Shown here one piece after another: positions 1-11,922 of a DNA stretch of 64,000 nt. The notes below the pieces were generated by a model. It was not told where the DNA came from. It saw only the letters and a list, made by a program, of their open reading frames with translations, and ran no database searches. The position numbers were made by a program, and so were the translations under genes. How positions within the stretch are numbered: position 1 is the stretch's first letter; every line of letters starts with the position of its first letter. The stretch comes from Sialis fuliginosa (taxonomy: Eukaryota; Arthropoda; Insecta; Megaloptera; Sialidae). Location of the stretch: NCBI GenBank assembly GCA_961205875.1, contig OY540812.1:21266001-21330000 (forward strand), read 5' to 3'.

Positions 1-2894
1 TGGCAACGAACATTAAAATCTTAGCTTAGGCCATCAATATTTATTGTCAATACTTTGTTATACATATTTATAAATAGTGTTATTATTTATTTATGAACGT
101 TAAATAGAATTTGTTTCAGACGTGGTAATTGAAAAAAGCAGGATTGCATAAAAATCCGATTTGTTAAAAAAAATATGAATACACAAATTTTTAAATTTTA
201 ATAGAATTTTTGTTAAATTAACAAAACATAAAAAAAATTAATTTAATTATGAAAATCAAAAAGTTCGATTGATATTTACTATTTCAATTTTTATTATAAA
301 TATCCACGGAAAATATCTAATTATTTTTTTAAATAAAAAATACGATTATTTAAAATTTTAACTTGTATGAAAAAAGATTTAATTCACATAAATTAAATAA
401 ACGATAAGTATGATTTAAATTAATGCAACCCTGTTAACTGTTATACTTATTGTTAGTTACTTAGAGCCTTTCGAATTATATTTATTTACCCTTTTCTGTC
501 ATTTTTTATCCAATATAAACATTAAAAATAATATTAAATTGACACCACAAATATGGCAATTATTTCGATTAAAAAACTACCTAAAATATTTATTAAAACG
601 CAAATAAAAAAGAAATTAAATTTATATAGACAGACGGACAAAGTGAAACTATAAGGGTTCCTAGTTTTCTACGAAACCCAAAAAAAGGAATTTAGAAATT
701 CAATAGAACAAAATGTCGATAAAAATTAAAAATAATAATTTTTAAATTTTGTAATAGATACATATGTATTATTTTTTATTTATATAGTGATCCGCTATAA
801 ATGACAAATATTGTATAATTCCAAAAAATATATAAATTACCGTAGGTATAATAAATATAAATCAACACAATTCCACATGTAGAACACTTAATTAAAATAT
901 CATTTGCAATCAATAAAATAATGTTCACGAGCAATATTCATATACGGTATGTTAGCTTCATATTGAAGCACATTATAATTTATTAATATAGTAATTATTA
1001 ATGCATAATAAACTGTTAAATTGACCTATATATGTAAATACAATACAAGTATTATCAAATAAGAGTAAAAAAATATTTCTGATAAAATATAAATGTCGAG
1101 TTTTCCTTTCAATCAAATATACATAGAATAAATAATATTCAATTAACAATCAAGAAAACTCGATTCTTTTGCAAGATGTCTGGTCAGAATCACTATTAAT
1201 CAGCAGTTCTGAAATTCTTCTTGCTTGATATTTATTTTCATTACGAAAATTTAAATTGTTGAGTGAAAAACCACCCCCCGATTGGAATCGAACCTAGAAC
1301 CTTTGGTTACACATCAAGGAAAATTGTTTTGAGCTAATGGTGACTTGATCATACTATGCTTAATACGTGTTTTTATCTCTATACAACAGAGGTTTCTTAA
1401 AATATTTCATAAAAAATTAATTAATAACAAATACATTAAATAACAAACATTTTTGACTAATAGTGTTCTAGAATTAATGTAAATTGAAATTGAAATAGAA
1501 ATATTGTAATGTAATTTATAAAATGACATTGAAATATGTATATAAAATATTGTATTAGATCATCGGGAAATATAAATATTATAATAATGAAAAATTAATT
1601 CATAAAACTAAATTGTGAATAACATCAAGAAAACATTTTTATTACAATCCTAAAGATAGTACACTACCCTCCTGTTAAACCCAGCTGCTCCAAACGCGTT
1701 TCAAGGGTCGTCAATATGTCGTGTACATGTGTGGGGAAGAAGGGTAACAAAATAAAAGAGAGAAATATACAACCGGTCACGAGAGGCCTTGGTACCTTGT
1801 TTTAACGGTTCCTATTCGTAAAAAACTTGAATTGTAAAAGATGCTAGCCTAAAGATGTACTAAAGATTTTTTTATTATTCAAATACTTGTTTAATACATT
1901 ACATAAACATTATACTTGATCAAAGTATTTTAAATAAAGTACATACTTGTAAAATTCGATATAGATTTATTTTAATTAGTTACTATACTGATTGTAAATA
2001 TATTATTATCTAAACGATTATAAAAATGACTGATATATTAATATTAAAGTAACGATACAAAATTATTTTTAAAAAATATTGATACATTGTACCAAAGTAA
2101 TTTCACGAATAAAATAAGATACTTAAAGGATTAATATAAATAGCAAACCATACATTATCAAAGATAATGTACAAATTACGTAATGCATATTTATTCTACT
2201 TAAATGGTATTAAAAATGATGTCATTGCTATAAATGCATTTGCATTCATATGTACATAAATTAACATTAGAAAAATGTATTGTTTTAATGTAATCAAGTA
2301 ATTATCTATATCGAAAAAACGTTACAAGCAAGCAGCTGATATATAAAACTAATTTCCCTCGAAAGAACGCTAAACTTTTAACGGTCAAAATTTCAAATCT
2401 CCAACCAAATCATTGATAAGCGTAGACAAAGAAAGCAATAAAACGCGGTGTTAGAAAAATAGATCTTTTCACACAATGTACAATATTCACATGCTAAGAA
2501 TAAAACGGTCAACGGACTGGAATGAACTAGAAGATCCGATTTGCTTATTAATTATATTCAACATTAATTACTGTAAATACAATAGTTGAAAGTTTCCGGT
2601 CTAGAAGAGCCACGATCCAGCCATTTTAAACGTTGCACACCAAGGCCAACTGAGATGTGTATGTATGACTAAGGTGCCGACCGGCCGGCAAACTAAAACT
2701 ACACACATAACGCACGAAAAACTTTGATTTACATAAGAAAAAACTACAATTGTTTTAAGTTATAACGTTGACAGTACTATAATTTTATTTTATACTAAAA
2801 AATAATACCGATTTTCAACGAGCACAATGTTGTCGCCATGTTGTACCGGGAAATTATTACAGTGCAAAATATAAATATATATTTTTGGACTCAC
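1..2894 (-). other. beta-tubulin intron 1 (partial, 5' part)
   Basis: This is intron sequence that follows the beta-tubulin first coding exon on the minus strand. It starts with GTGAGT (2894 down to 2889) directly after a phase-0 AAG codon. The next beta-tubulin exon, which should begin FWEVI, is not seen anywhere to the left, so the intron is longer than 2.89 kb and its acceptor lies outside the window. It is AT-rich, with a dispersed-repeat tail around 625-690 (GACGGACAAAGTG ... GGGTTCC), a tRNA-like patch at 1271-1345, and moderately GC-richer patches at 1660-1850 and 2600-2700 that could hold regulatory sites. I see no coding region in it. Confidence 0.8.
1271..1345 (-). repeat. degenerate tRNA-like / SINE-head sequence
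   Basis: Read on the minus strand there is an A-box-like TTAGCTCAAAAC (1337-1326) and, about 40 nt later, a B-box-like GGTTCGATTCC (1294-1284). Between them lies a short stem-like segment CCTT...AAGG, and the sequence ends in a GGGGGGTGG run. The anticodon and T stems do not pair well, so this is not an intact tRNA. It is best read as a decayed tRNA-derived SINE head or pseudo-tRNA inside the tubulin intron. Confidence 0.35.
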
Positions 2895-2951
2895 CTTAGC
2901 GCCAATCTGGTTTCCGCATTGGCCGGCTTGAATGTGTACAATTTCCCTCAT
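2895..2951 (-). CDS. betaTub: beta-tubulin, first coding exon (partial gene)
   Basis: The exon encodes 19 residues, MREIVHIQAGQCGNQIGAK, the invariant N-terminus of beta-tubulin, the GTP-binding subunit of microtubules. QAGQCGNQIGAK includes the first loop of the nucleotide site, with the conserved Q and C residues. MREI is the tetrapeptide known to mediate co-translational autoregulation of tubulin mRNA. The exon ends after codon 19 in phase 0 and is followed directly by GTGAGT, a strong donor, at the position where animal beta-tubulin genes commonly have intron 1. The start has a good insect context (CCAAAATGA). Full-length beta-tubulin is about 445-450 residues, so more than 95% of the protein lies outside the window to the left. 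The isotype cannot be decided from 19 residues. The gene family call is essentially certain. Confidence 0.96.
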
Positions 2952-3125
2952 TTTGGATTCAAAGATAAGTGTTACGAATAATAAAACGAGATGCTCTTCG
3001 CTGCGACACGTACTCTAGCGCAGATGATACGTATTTGAATCTGGTCGGCAGCGGTGTTTCGGTTTTATCGCGGATGCGATATGCGCGCGCATGCCCAGCT
3101 ATGGCAGGCAGTGCCGCGCCCGTCA
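2952..3125 (-). promoter_or_regulatory. beta-tubulin 5'UTR and GC-rich promoter
   Basis: Directly upstream of the tubulin ATG the sequence changes from about 75% AT to a CpG-rich block. It includes GCGCGCGCATG-type runs (3080-3095), GCCGCGCCCGTCAGCG (3112-3127), and several CGCG/GCGC dinucleotide clusters. In an AT-rich insect genome this is the usual look of a broadly expressed, TATA-less housekeeping promoter. No canonical TATA box is evident. The transcription start cannot be fixed and a 5'UTR intron is not excluded. Confidence 0.6.
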
Positions 3126-5399
3126 GCGTATATTCACCAATTTAAACATTAGACCATGTATGTGCTATAGATGCACAATCCTCTGCATATATTTATATAA
3201 ATAATTTTTTATATATAAAATATTATATGTAATAATTTAATGCATTCAAATTAGAAAATACCATAAATTAATGTCATGTAAATTTAATAAAATGAAAAAC
3301 AATCACAAACGTAGCTAGGGTTTGACCTTTTTTTGTTCATTATATGTAGAAATTGGCACCCCTAAATCCCTAAAGGGTAATTTTCGCTCCCTCCTAGATT
3401 CCCTAACTACGCCTCTGGAAACAATTAGGCAGTAAACATTTGATAATACTAGTTTTTGATATTTATACCATAAAATGCAATATTTATCATATTTATAGTC
3501 TCCACAATGAGGAATAATAGGGCCGTAGACAGAGGGTTCGGGGTTAGGGAGAGGGAGGTTAGTTAGGTTATGTTTTAAGATCGTTATCGGTACGGGGGAG
3601 GATGGGGTACAAATGTTTTACATGGGTGTAAAAAAAAATAAATAATATTTAGGGAAAAAAGCGAATGGGAGGAAGGGGGGCGGGCACCGTCACGTTTGGC
3701 CTAAGAGACTGTGATAGGATGTGGGGGTCATGCATTTATTAATATTATTGATAAAATATTATAATTAATTATAATGATTATTACATATTATATACTTTAT
3801 CAATAATACTCAAAAGTGGGGAAAATATCAGTGAAGAAATGAAATACATACCTACTTAAATAAAAAAATGCTACCTTGATTTTGATACGAAGAATTTGAT
3901 TAAGAAAAAATTTAAACTCATAATTTCTTTTTGTTATATTCTATGCAATTTTAAATATTTGAGTCATTTCCATAGATTCAAATATGTACATAATATTTAC
4001 TATCTACATTTTTACCTATTTGCATATCATTAATGGCGCTTATGATCGTATATTTTTACTTATCTATAATATAATACATGTATTATATATTATATATTTT
4101 TATATAATAGAAATTGAGTTAAAATGTATTAATTCATGATCAATAATACCAAGTACCTATTTATTAATAAAATGCTACGATCGTCATATGAAAGGTTTCA
4201 TTGAAAATGAGAAACCAACATGTGATGGTTAAAGAATTATTATTATCAACAAGTATGAAAATATCACTTTATTTACGAAAACATATCAACTGTAAATTTT
4301 TAGAAATGCAAATGAATAATAAAATGCAGACATAATATCCATTAATATAAAAAACGCGTGTTTGAATGTTTTTACATAAGGGGGTACAAATGGCAAAAAA
4401 CACAGAGTAATTTACTTATTAGCAGGGCTGGTCCCAAGGTTACTGGTGCCTCGTTAAATATTAAATAAAAATAAGTCTTTAAAATTAGGGAGAAATTAAT
4501 CGATGTTTTGTAACCAAATTTTACAACAAGAGAAACAAATATGTATTTATTTGATTTTTGAAAAGTAATTTATTACTTTAGTACTTCAGTATGTACTTAA
4601 GTATGTATTTAAAAAAATATACTAACAACTAGTCACATTCGAAACTGAACCATTTAATTGTCAGCCATTTGCATCAATCATAATGACATAGCACCCTCTT
4701 GAATTAAACGCCCCTGGCAATTGCACTAGTTTTCGGTATTTTGAACTTGTCCTACTCACCAATTATCTACGTTCAAAACAAAATGTTTTATTTTTGGTTG
4801 CCTAGCAACGGTAAAACAACATAGTTTGTTATTTGTACAAACATAAATTATACACATAGAAAACAAGCAAACCCGATATCGATTGTTTTCTGCTAACAAT
4901 TAACAAATGAATGATCATTAAAAAATTAAATTACAATTCGTTATTCAAAACAGCAGGACGTCTTTAAGAACCACGAGAATATATATAATAAATTGCAACA
5001 AATCAAATGAAAAATAAATCAGCAAAATTTTGCAGTACACGCATAAACTATAAAGAAGTGATGATAATTAATTAATGGTGTAATTATCCCCGTCCTTAAA
5101 ACAGTTAAAACATTTAATATAGTACATAGTAATTATACATAACATATAAAGGTACCTATATAAAATTTATAAATCATATTTTTTTAAATTATATTATATA
5201 ATAATTCTACCCTCATAATTAAAAATATATAATATCTGTGATAACACAGGATTTTCCATTTTAATGATACAGTTATTGACTTTACAAAAAATGTTTTTTT
5301 TAGATAAAAGTGCGGAAGGATTACAATAAGGAGGACGTTGCTAATACATATCAGCTTTGCTATAGATTCTGATATTTTAACGAAATCAAGTTCATGACC
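3126..5399. other. AT-rich intergenic DNA with hAT-like terminus fragments
   Basis: No coding region is seen. Fragments include 3305-3420, which starts ACGTAGCTAGGG and ends CCCTAACTACGCCTCTGG and so looks like two facing hAT-type ends. There is a G-rich, purine-biased patch at 3530-3730 containing GGTTAGTTAGGTTATG. A lone terminus-like CAGGGCTGGTCCCAAGG lies near 4425. The rest is featureless AT-rich sequence. Confidence 0.5.
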
Positions 5400-5720
5400 A
5401 TTTTTTCAAATGGGAATCGATTTTTATGTTCCTATATACAAAAGTTGTAACCATGCAGTGTCAAAACAAGTATAACAATATGGGATTTTGCTTTCTCGCC
5501 ATATCAAAATGATAGGAGAAACTATGTGATTATTTCTGAAAACAGAAAAATTTTGCTCTCCGATTTCAAAATTTCCATTTGATCTTTCCGATTCAGGTGT
5601 AAATCCTTGACACATGAACCACTGATTTTAATGAAACTTGATTTGTTAGTTGGGTCGAGCTAGTAGGTGGTTCCATATAAAAATCATAATTATCGTGTGG
5701 AGGCGGTATCCTAAAATTCT
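5400..5720. repeat. dispersed repeat, copy A (paralogue near 18340-18640)
   Basis: This segment shares ordered blocks with 18340-18640. The blocks are a GATTATTTCTGAAAACAG-like stretch, then TTGATCTTT(C/T)CG, then GATTTTAATGAAACTTG, then TATAAAAATCAT. Spacing is similar and divergence moderate, so both are old copies of one non-coding repeat. Open frames here are short and not conserved in the other copy. Confidence 0.5.
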
Positions 5721-5854
5721 TTTTTTTTCAAAATATCTTAAGAACGACGTATCGACGTAGGTTACGTAAAAATTTGATTTAATATTTTTTTTGCAGAACA
5801 TTTAATTTTTAGTAAGAAAGTTCTCTAGAATTTTTATAGTAAAATATTCCCTTA

Positions 5855-6050
5855 AGGTCTCTATACACCACCCAATCTGCAGGGCCGATTTGTAGGGAGG
5901 TAGAGTGTGTGTAAATCGGGTACTGTTATAGTAACTAGTGTTTTATATATATAATCGCCCCGACTTACCTATATACACGATCCAATTTGCAGGAACCTTG
6001 CAAATTACCCCTGCTGATTGGATGTCAAGTTGGGTGGTGTATAGAGGCCT
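5855..6050. mobile_element. MITE, ~196 bp, TIR AGGYCTCTATACACCACCCAA
   Basis: Left end AGGTCTCTATACACCACCCA (5855 on) is matched in reverse complement by TTGGGTGGTGTATAGAGGCC (to 6050). That makes about 21-bp terminal inverted repeats around a short non-coding core. The core has a second inverted motif around CTGCAGG/CCTTGCA. No clear target duplication was identified. The superfamily is unknown. Confidence 0.6.
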
Positions 6051-8104
6051 CTACGAAGATATATCTCATTTTGAAGAATCTTGCTTTCAAAAATTCTATA
6101 GCCATTGACAATTGTTTCGATACACGTGTTTTTTGAATTTACTGAAAAACTATATATTTAAAAAATATACGAAAATAATAATAATCAAACATGTATTTAA
6201 GAAATATATCGAATTAATATTTACTAAATATTGTATAAAATTAAAAAGTTAACCAGTGATAGTTAACTTATAAATTTTAATCGGTATTTATTAAATTCTT
6301 TGATAATTAACTACCTTTGGTGAATTTAGTACTTGACAGATGTTTTTTGTTTTAATTCATTGGGACAAAGGGTTCAATTACGAATACTGCTATATTAAAT
6401 CTTATATCATCCAAGAAAACACATAATTTTTTTGGAATCATACATATCATCATATTGATGTATTTGCCTTCACATTGGCTGCAACTTTTGTAAAATCAAT
6501 TCCCATTTGATGTCAAAACTGATATTAGAAATAAATTACTCCTTTGAAACTCTACAACTTTAATCTGAAACATTTTTTATAAAATTAGTTTTAGAGCAAT
6601 TGTGCTGTATTATTTAAAAATAGACACCCTGTGTAAGATTTTGTATGTTGTATATCAAAGGAAAACATGCATATTCAAATTATAAAAACAAATTTACGTG
6701 TACAATAAGAAACGAAATGTCTGTTCATGATATTTCAAATTTTGTAGACGTACAATTAGCACTCAGGGACGTATCTAGGATTTTGCAAGTGTGGGAACTT
6801 ACTGTTCAATTTGGCTTGATGTAGATAATTTTTGTATTTTTTATAATTTCAATCCTTTTACTATTTAAAAAATTATAAAAACAGCAATTTTGAATTCATA
6901 TAAGAACAATATAAACCGAATGTATTTGTAAAATTAAAAAAATTGTTTGAGGTGTAAAACACATACACCATCTTTAAACATGACCTTGTTGTATTTTTCC
7001 TAGTATATAGATTATTTTAATATTTTTACTTGAAAAAGTTTTGGTTTTAACTAAAGTGAATTTTTGAAAACTTTTGCTATTTGTTTCATTTAAGTTCCTA
7101 CAAACCTAACACTTATGTTAATTTATTATAGTTTGGTAGTACCTAATATGTATTATTTTCAATGTTATAACTAAATGGGTGCCTTCAAATAAAATTTAAT
7201 CGACGCCTCCGTTATACCCAAAGATTTAGATAATTATTTAATTTAATTCAACCTTGCTACTTAAGCTATTAAATGCATTCATTTTCAGGCGTATATTTTA
7301 CGCCAACGTATCATATCTAAACTGGAACAACACTAGCACTAATACCATTGCACCTTAAGTTATTTATATAAAGAACATATATGTACATATAAGTAAATTA
7401 ATTGAATTTTTTGTATAAAAATGAAGTCACATGTTTTATTTTTAGAAATAGGTAGTACAAATTATTTTATTGACAAATTCAAAACTGTACTAATGTCATT
7501 GAGTAAAAAATAACAAGAGAAACAACGTATACGGGAGAGCTGAAACGCAGTAGATATATGAACCATGCACTATTTGAGCCCCAGGAAGTGCTGGTATCTA
7601 TTGAAAAAATTATTAATTATACATATGAAATATTTGGTTTTCGACTCTACTAAATCGTCAGATTCTAAGCTCCGCCCCTCTAAAATGATTTACGAACGTC
7701 TTGTTTACATTATTTTAAGTCGGCTGATACGTGATACAAAGGCAACAAAAACGTTGCAAGAAATTATTCGTTAATATTATCTTTTTCTTTTAAATAAAAC
7801 AAAAAAAATTTGTAATGTTAAAATTATTTGAGATAATTGCTGCTATCAATAATATAATAGATTTTTGCTTTAAAGTAAGTTTTTATAAGTTGTAAGAAAT
7901 TTAAATTTGTGACGCGATGTTACATTACTGATGATATAATTAAAATTAGATTGATCGTTTTATTCATTTCAAATTAATATAAAAATATATCAAAACTAAA
8001 AATATGGTTCTGCGGTTTTTTGTATCTACATTGCTTTAAACATAAAATATGGATTGTGGACCGATACATATTACATATAACAATATATACAAAATAAGTT
8101 TTTT
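6051..8104. other. AT-rich intergenic DNA
   Basis: No gene is seen. A hAT-like terminus fragment CAGGGACGTATCTAGG lies near 6765, and a fragment of the ACCCTGTGT repeat type near 6630. The segment 7497-7528 (ATTGAGTAAAAAATAACAAG...) has an inverted match at 12340-12371, which lies outside both arms of the big palindrome. Confidence 0.45.
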
Positions 8105-9205
8105 TTTTATGGTTCCGAAGAAACCCTATTAATGTCACTTTGTCGTTCGTCCGTCCGTCCGTCCTTTTCACTCAAAGCCAAATAACTCGTAAACTATATC
8201 AGCTAGAAACTTGAAATTTTTACTGAATATGTAAAATGACACCCTCTAGTAAAATATGTACAAATTTATTGAATAAATAATTTTTCAAGGGGGGCAATAA
8301 GGAGCTAAAGCTAGGTAAAAAAAATATTTTTTTTATACCAAGGCATGTGGCACGTTAAAATGTATAACCAAACAAGCGGAATTTGACCCTTTTTTTATTT
8401 TTTTTCTAAATCAAAAATGGTGCCTGTAGGGGGCTTTAAAGCAAATCCCAAAAAACCAAAAAAAATTGTATACCATGTCAAAATGTACATCTCAATTAGT
8501 AGAATTTGACCATATTTTTATTTATTTTCTAACTCTAAAATGGCGCCTATAGGGGGCTAAAAGCAGTATTTTATTCTGCCCCCGCCCCCCCCCCGCCCCT
8601 CTAACTCTTGTAACTACCAGCTCAAAAAATCTGAAAAAATTGGTAACGAGGTTTTGATGGGACTACCAACGACAAATACTAAAGTCGACAATATAATTTT
8701 AAATTTTGGAATAATAGGGAGGGGTGTAAGAGAATTAAAAAATTTTATTTTCATATCTAGGCATGTGGTATGTCAAAATGTACATCTCAATTCGTAGAAC
8801 ATGACCATATTTTTTATTTTTTTCTAACTCAAAAATGGCGCCTGTAGGGGGCTAAATGCAGTGTTTTATTTTGTCCCCCCTCCCTCTAACTCTGTAACTA
8901 CCGGCTCAAAAAATCTGAAAAAATTTGGTAACGAGGCTTTGGTGGGACTACCAACGACAAAAACTAAAGTCAACAATATAATTTTAAATTTTAGAATTAT
9001 ATGGAGGGGCGTCATAGAATTTTTTATTTTGATATCTAGGCATGTGGTATGTCAAAATATAGATCTCAATTAGTAGAACTTGACATTTTTTTATATTTTA
9101 ACTTTTACTTAAAAATGCACCCGTAAGTGGTTCCAAACATTTCACGTAGTACGTACTTCGGAACCCTTATGGCATACCTACACTCGTGTATGTCTTGCCC
9201 GAATT
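8105..9205 (-). mobile_element. left arm of 3.8-kb palindrome; full-length repeat copy
   Basis: The outer edge reads GGTTCCGAAGAAACCCTATT...CACTTTGTCG followed by a GTCC tandem tract. The inner edge reads CGGAACCCTTATGGCATACC...TGTCTTGCCCGAATT. Both edges recur, in plus orientation, at the ends of the 500-bp copy at 39150-39649, so this is a complete minus-strand copy of that element. The middle holds tandem sub-repeats about 295 bp long. Their key block TCAAAAATGGCGCCTGTAGG appears near 8404, 8528 and 8823, with decayed versions near 9103. It is non-coding. Confidence 0.65.
8147..8164. repeat. (GTCC)n tetranucleotide tract
   Basis: A short GTCC tandem tract lies inside the left palindrome arm. 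The matching right-arm site (near 11868-11882) has GACGGACGTACGGACG, a degenerate version. Confidence 0.8.
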
Positions 9206-10059
9206 ATTTTTTTTATCTTCTTCAATGAAAATTAAAAAATATTTTTTTTTATTTCTCAAATATTAGATATTAAAATTACTTTTGACCAAATATCATCCAA
9301 ATTTTTTTTATTTTTGTAAGCTTGTTCAAATTGTCTAATAAGAACTAGAATAATGTGTAAGGAATGTGACGAGATTTTGCGATAAGTGTTTCAAAAACAA
9401 ACACTAAAATAAGTCAGCTATCAGTGAGAGGCAATGGGACTCAATAAAAAAGCAGCCCAAAATGTACACAGTAATTTGAATATGACTGAAAGATATAAAA
9501 CATGTAGTTTATAAAGTCTCATCACTAAAAATTCCGAAAAAAATGATGATTTTTTAATTTTTATCCCCACCATATTGAATTAAAAACGGGGAATGAGTGA
9601 AAATATTTACTGTAATAGTGTATCTAACATAGAATTTCACTTTTATTATAAGTAGCTCATAAAAGCATGATTATCGCAGAATAATACAAAAAAATCTGAA
9701 TTTTACAAATTTTTTTATTATTTTTACCATTTTGGTGAGTTTAAAATGGTTTAAGGTGAGAAAAAAAATATTTTCTTAAACTCTGATACCTCCAATCACC
9801 GTTGATCATAGTTTCAATTCAATTCTGATACTCTTTCGAAAAAAGTGAAAATACAAAATCTCTTATTTTTTGATACTTTTCGACTTAAAATCCGCCATAT
9901 TTTTTTCAGAGCCATAAAAATGCAATTTTGAACCCGGAAATCGAAAGAGCACACTCGAAAATAGTAAAATACATGACTTTTATTTATATTACTTCCGTTA
10001 TTCTTAATGAGTTTGGAGCTCAAAGATTGACGAAAAAAATTGTTATTTTGGTCCTTAAT
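9206..10059. other. palindrome interior, AT-rich, no gene
   Basis: The sequence between the inverted arms and the tandem block has no recognisable gene or repeat. Short frames on both strands (for example around 9814-10125) overlap each other and look like chance. Confidence 0.4.
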
Positions 10060-11104
10060 GGGTTAAATAACCGTTACCCAAAAAAGTGGTATCCCCCCCC
10101 CACCCGATCGAATAAAACAAATTAAAACTATTCATATATGAAAGGGGGTGAAATATTAAATTTGTTTCCTTTTATTCATTATACAAAAACGTAAATATCA
10201 CGGCTCATATGCGTAATAGGGGGTTGTCTTACCCCTAAAATCCCCAACCCCGTAGTATTTCTCCCGCCGGATCGAATAAAACTTATTAAAACTCTTCATA
10301 TTTGAATAGGGGGTGAAATAAATAAATATTCCTTTTTTTTTTCATTTATTATACAAAATCGTAAATAACTCGATTCCTATGTGAGATAAGGTGTTTTTTT
10401 TCCTCCTAAAACCCCCACGCTCGTGGTATTTTTTCCGCCGGATAGAATGAAACCAATTACAACCCTGAATATATAACAGGGGGTGAAATATTAATGACCA
10501 AACAATTTTTTTCCATACAAACTTTTCCACCCCCTTTCAATCTCTTATGTCCTTCTTCAGAATGCAAGCTTTCTCCCAGCCAAATTTCATTAAGATCGGT
10601 TTAGCTGCGAAAAAGTAACAGACAGAAAGATAGACCCACATTCGCATTTATAATATAAGTACGGAATATTTCGGTTCCTATGTAAGATAGGGGGTTGTTG
10701 ACCCTCGCTCGCATAGTATTTTTCTCGTCAGATCGAATGAAACTTAAACAACCCTTGATATGAGAATGTGGGTGAAATATAAATGTTTTATTTTATTTTT
10801 TGGTTTTCATTAATTATACAAAATTGTAAATATCTCGACTCCTATGTGAGATAGGGGGCTGTTTTTCCCTCTAAACCTCCATTCCCGTAGAATTTTTCCC
10901 ACAACCCTCTATATGTGAATATATTTTTTTTATTTTTTTTTTTTGTTTTCATTCATTATACAAAATTGTAAATATCTCGAATCCCATGCAAGTTAGGGGG
11001 TTGATTTTCCCCCTAAAACCCCTACCCACGTAGTATTTTTCCCGCCGGATCCAATGAAACCAATTACAACTCTTCATATGTGACAGGGGGTGAAATATTA
11101 ATGC
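10060..11104. repeat. tandem array of ~165-bp units with CCGCCGGAT core
   Basis: Repeating blocks contain (C)CCGCCGGATCNAATGAAAC near 10098, 10262, 10431, 10721 and 11040, plus a deleted unit near 10888. Each is followed by AGGGGGTGAAATATTAA and preceded by TTATACAAAATCGTAAATA and a GAGATAGGGGGTTG stretch. Spacing is about 150-170 bp, except where a tail-like piece (10560-10665, ending CATTTATAATATAAGTACGG) interrupts. The same core occurs in the 407-bp units at 24494-27367 and in the Helitron-like element at 37886. Non-coding. Confidence 0.7.
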
Positions 11105-11922
11105 CTCATTACCATTTTTTTTTCAGATTTTTTGAGCCAGTAGTTACAAAGTTAGAGGGGGGTGGGAACAAAATAAAATACTACTTTTAGCCTCCTACAG
11201 GCGCCATTTTTGAGTTAGAAAAAAAATAAAAAATATGGTCATATTCTACTAATTGAGATCTATATTTCGACAACCCACATGCCTAGATATGAAAATTAAA
11301 ATTAAAAATTCTGACACCCGTCCCTATTATTCCAAAATTTAAAATGATATTATTGACTTTAGTATTTGTCGTTGGTAGTCTCACTAAAGCCACGTTACAA
11401 AATTTTTGCAGATTTTTTGAACCAGTAGTTACCGAGGTAGAGGGGGGACAAAATTAAAAACTGCTTTTAGCCTCCTGCTGGCGCTATTTTTGAGTTAGAA
11501 AAAAATATATAAAAAAATAGAGTCAAATTTTACTTATTGAAATCTACATTTTGATATCCCACACGTCTTGATATACAATTTTTTTTTTTGATTTGCTTTA
11601 AAGCTCCCTGCTAGCGCAATTTTTGATTTAAAAAAAAAATAAGAAAAAGCGTCAAATTCCACTGGTTTGGTTATACATTTTAACGTGCCACATGCCTTGA
11701 TATAAAAAAAATATTTTGTTTACCTAGCTTCTCTTTAGCATCAACCCTGAAAAATTATTTTTTCAACAAAGTACATCTTTTACTAGAAGGCATTATTTTA
11801 CATGTTCAGTAAAAACAAGTTATTCGCTTATATAGTTAACGAGATATTTTGCTTTGACTGATAATGACGGACGTACGGACGACAAAGTGAGATTAATAGG
11901 GTTTCTTCGGAACCCTAAAAAA
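11105..11922 (+). mobile_element. right arm of 3.8-kb palindrome; partial repeat copy
   Basis: This is the inverted partner of 8105-9205. It ends GACGGACGTACGGACGACAA...GGGTTTCTTCGGAACCCTAA, and in its middle shows the reverse complements of the GGCGCCTGTAGG and CTACCAACGACAAA blocks. It lacks the CCCGAATT terminus present at the inner edge of the left arm, so it is a truncated copy. Identity to the left arm is clearly below 90% by eye, so the palindrome is old. Confidence 0.65.

Noticed and set aside
1271-1345. Functional tRNA gene
   Set aside because: A and B boxes are visible, but the stems pair poorly and the anticodon arm has the wrong length, so only a tRNA-like repeat is supported.
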